From: Caldifarciminota bacterium
Lineage (GTDB): Bacteria; Hydrothermota; Tepidihabitantia; B3-TA06
DNA: 5,528 bases
Assembly (NCBI GenBank): GCA_014729665.1
Contig: WJJO01000368.1
Location: 1 to 5,528 of the forward strand
Direction of reading: 5' to 3'
The stretch's first letter is position 1. Each line of letters starts with the position of its first letter. Both the position numbers and the translations under genes were made by a program. Of this stretch, positions 4,157-5,528 are shown in pieces. The notes beneath the pieces are model-generated. The model made no database searches, was not told the DNA's origin, and saw only the letters and a list, made by a program, of their open reading frames with translations.

Positions 4157-5528
4157 ATTAAGTGTATCGTAGCCATCATCCTCCTTGGACTTCTACTCGC
4201 CTGTGCTCCGCGCGGGACCGAGGTACTGGTGGACGTTCGCAGTATCCAGATGCATAAGGGGGACAGCACCCTGGCACTGGGGGAGTACTGGAACGCGCTT
4301 GAATACTACCGTCACGCATGGGCGCTGGCGGATGCGGAAGACCAGAGGGCTGAGATCGAGTCAAGACTGTACGTGGTCTTCTATCAGGCCCGCCAATGGG
4401 ACAGCTGTTTAGCGTACGCCGAGGGTCTAAGGGCAAAGCCCTGGTTCGATTCACTTGAATACAAGGGGTTAGTCTACTGGAGGTTGGGGGAGTACGAAAA
4501 GATCCTGGGTATCAGTGATGCATCACCGCTTCTGCGGGCAGAGGCCGCACTCAGGATGGAGCTACGTGACTCGGCCCGAATGCTTTACGCCGAAGCCGAG
4601 AAACTTCTGGGCGAGGTCGCCCGGGGGCGCCTTGCCGAAGTCCATGCCGACATAGGCAACACAGACAGTGCTTTAGCCCTTCTTCAATCATTGAAACATC
4701 CGACCAACACCCAGCGCAGGCTCCTGGTGGATCTGATGTTCGAGCAAGGAGTGTATGCAGAAATAGAGAAGGCAATAGAAAGTCTTCCTTATCAATCCGA
4801 GAGACTGGCCGCTCTGGTAAGGTTGTACACGATTACAGGCGAGGGGGGTAAGAAACGCAGCGCGCAGCTGAAACTTCTGGAGGAGTCCCCTTCATCCTGG
4901 GCAGCGCTCCAGGCAGCTAAGGAGATTAAGCCGCAGAATGCAGACGAGTACTTCCTGACAGCTCAGGCATTTGCATCTATCGACGCCGATTCGGCCCTCA
5001 CCCTCTTCTCAAAAGCCCGGGATATGGGATATCCTGCATCCTCGTGCCGGTGGGAAAGAGGACGGATACTCTACAGACAGAGGAAATATCAGGAAGCCGC
5101 AAATGAACTTCGCGGACTTACCGAGACTGATGCACGCTTCCTTTACGTAAAGGCGCTGTTCAAACTCGGCAGGAAGACCGAGGCTCTTGGGGTTCTCGCA
5201 GACGTAGCAGAAACCGCGACGTCGAAGAAGGATAAGCAGGAGGCCTGGGAACGCCGGGCGACCATACTTCAGCAGGACGGGAAGAATCTGGAAGCGGCAG
5301 AACTCGCCGCCCAAGGGGCTTTTGAACTCGAAGACGACGAGTTGGGGCACCGTGCGCTGGTGCTGTGGCTGGCTGAAGCCGATACGGTAAGTGCAAGGAA
5401 GGCCATCGCGGGTGGTGTTCCTTTGGATTTCGACGTCGCCCTGTTCTTCCGTATCTGGCTTGCCCCGGATTCGGCCGAGTACCTTACATCGCTCCTGGAT
5501 GCTCATAACCCGTTCACCTACTACTCCC
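4157..5528 (+). CDS. TPR-like helical-repeat lipoprotein, 3' truncated by the window; possible lytic transglycosylase N-terminus
   Basis: The frame is open for 457 residues from 4157 to the window end and is incomplete at its C-terminus. Residues 1-16 form a textbook lipoprotein signal: K2, a hydrophobic core and the lipobox LLAC, with C16 as the lipidated cysteine followed by Ala-Pro. The absence of Asp after the Cys would favour the outer membrane if E. coli sorting rules apply. The rest is helical, with TPR-like pairs, for example residues 38-58 (GEYWNALEYYRHA), 101-118, 262-289, 296-320 (LYRQRKYQEAANEL) and 323-352. The last residues, AHNPFTYYS, resemble the point where Slt-type lytic transglycosylases pass from helical superhelix toward the catalytic domain. 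That domain would lie beyond the window, so enzyme identity is a guess. No ATG, GTG or TTG is in frame from about 3956 to 4228, so I place the start at the ATT at 4157 (reads I/M-K-C-I-V-A). The next canonical starts, GTG 4229 and ATG 4250, would delete the lipobox. No Shine-Dalgarno is evident before 4157. Confidence 0.8.
   Translation, partial: MKCIVAIILLGLLLACAPRGTEVLVDVRSIQMHKGDSTLALGEYWNALEYYRHAWALADAEDQRAEIESRLYVVFYQARQWDSCLAYAEGLRAKPWFDSLEYKGLVYWRLGEYEKILGISDASPLLRAEAALRMELRDSARMLYAEAEKLLGEVARGRLAEVHADIGNTDSALALLQSLKHPTNTQRRLLVDLMFEQGVYAEIEKAIESLPYQSERLAALVRLYTITGEGGKKRSAQLKLLEESPSSWAALQAAKEIKPQNADEYFLTAQAFASIDADSALTLFSKARDMGYPASSCRWERGRILYRQRKYQEAANELRGLTETDARFLYVKALFKLGRKTEALGVLADVAETATSKKDKQEAWERRATILQQDGKNLEAAELAAQGAFELEDDELGHRALVLWLAEADTVSARKAIAGGVPLDFDVALFFRIWLAPDSAEYLTSLLDAHNPFTYYS

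Noticed and set aside
4185..4775. Other frames over the lipoprotein gene on both strands
   Set aside because: They overlap a long frame with a clear lipobox and helical-repeat composition, and their own translations are Arg/Pro/Ser-rich as expected for shadows.

Overview
The window looks like a chromosomal segment from an uncultured, probably Gram-negative bacterium. The evidence is a lipobox-bearing lipoprotein, a signal-peptide protein with a Gly/Asp-rich repeat domain, a nucleotide-sugar dehydrogenase typical of surface-polysaccharide pathways, roughly balanced base composition, and intergenic DNA full of short degenerate repeats. Such repeats remind me of genomes from poorly cultured phyla (WOR-3/FCB-like lineages), but the sequence does not settle the taxonomy. 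I see no phage, plasmid, CRISPR, tRNA or rRNA feature.

Layout. Positions 1-152 are non-coding and hold one copy of a CACAGAG-type repeat. Positions 153-1463 (minus strand) encode a complete UDP-GlcNAc 6-dehydrogenase of the WbpA type. A divergent intergenic region of 292 bp (1464-1755) carries a good sigma70-like promoter and Shine-Dalgarno for each flanking gene. Between those promoters lie a cluster of perfect hairpins and a second CACAGAG-type repeat. Positions 1756-3708 (plus strand) encode a 650-residue secreted protein. Its C-terminal 55% is a solenoid of about 13 copies of a ~27-residue G-[DN]-D-x-Y repeat, which I cannot assign to a named family. Positions 3709-4156 are a 448-bp repeat-rich intergenic region. 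It has a 30-bp tandem array inside a pair of 12-bp direct repeats, then a ~176-bp inverted-repeat (MITE-like) structure enclosing a third CACAGAG-type repeat, then G-rich tracts around a hairpin. From about 4157 to the end (plus strand) runs the N-terminal 457 residues of a TPR-rich lipoprotein that leaves the window. It may be the superhelical part of a lytic transglycosylase. Its lipoprotein signal peptide has no ATG, GTG or TTG in frame; the best start is an ATT codon.

Functional links. All three products concern the cell envelope: one makes a uronic-acid sugar nucleotide for polysaccharide, one is exported, and one is a lipid-anchored helical-repeat protein. They do not form an operon: the first two are divergent with separate promoters, and the second and third are separated by 448 bp of repeats. 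The most interesting items are the GDDxY solenoid protein with its interrupted turn, the missing canonical start of the lipoprotein gene, and the same short repeat occurring in all three intergenic regions.
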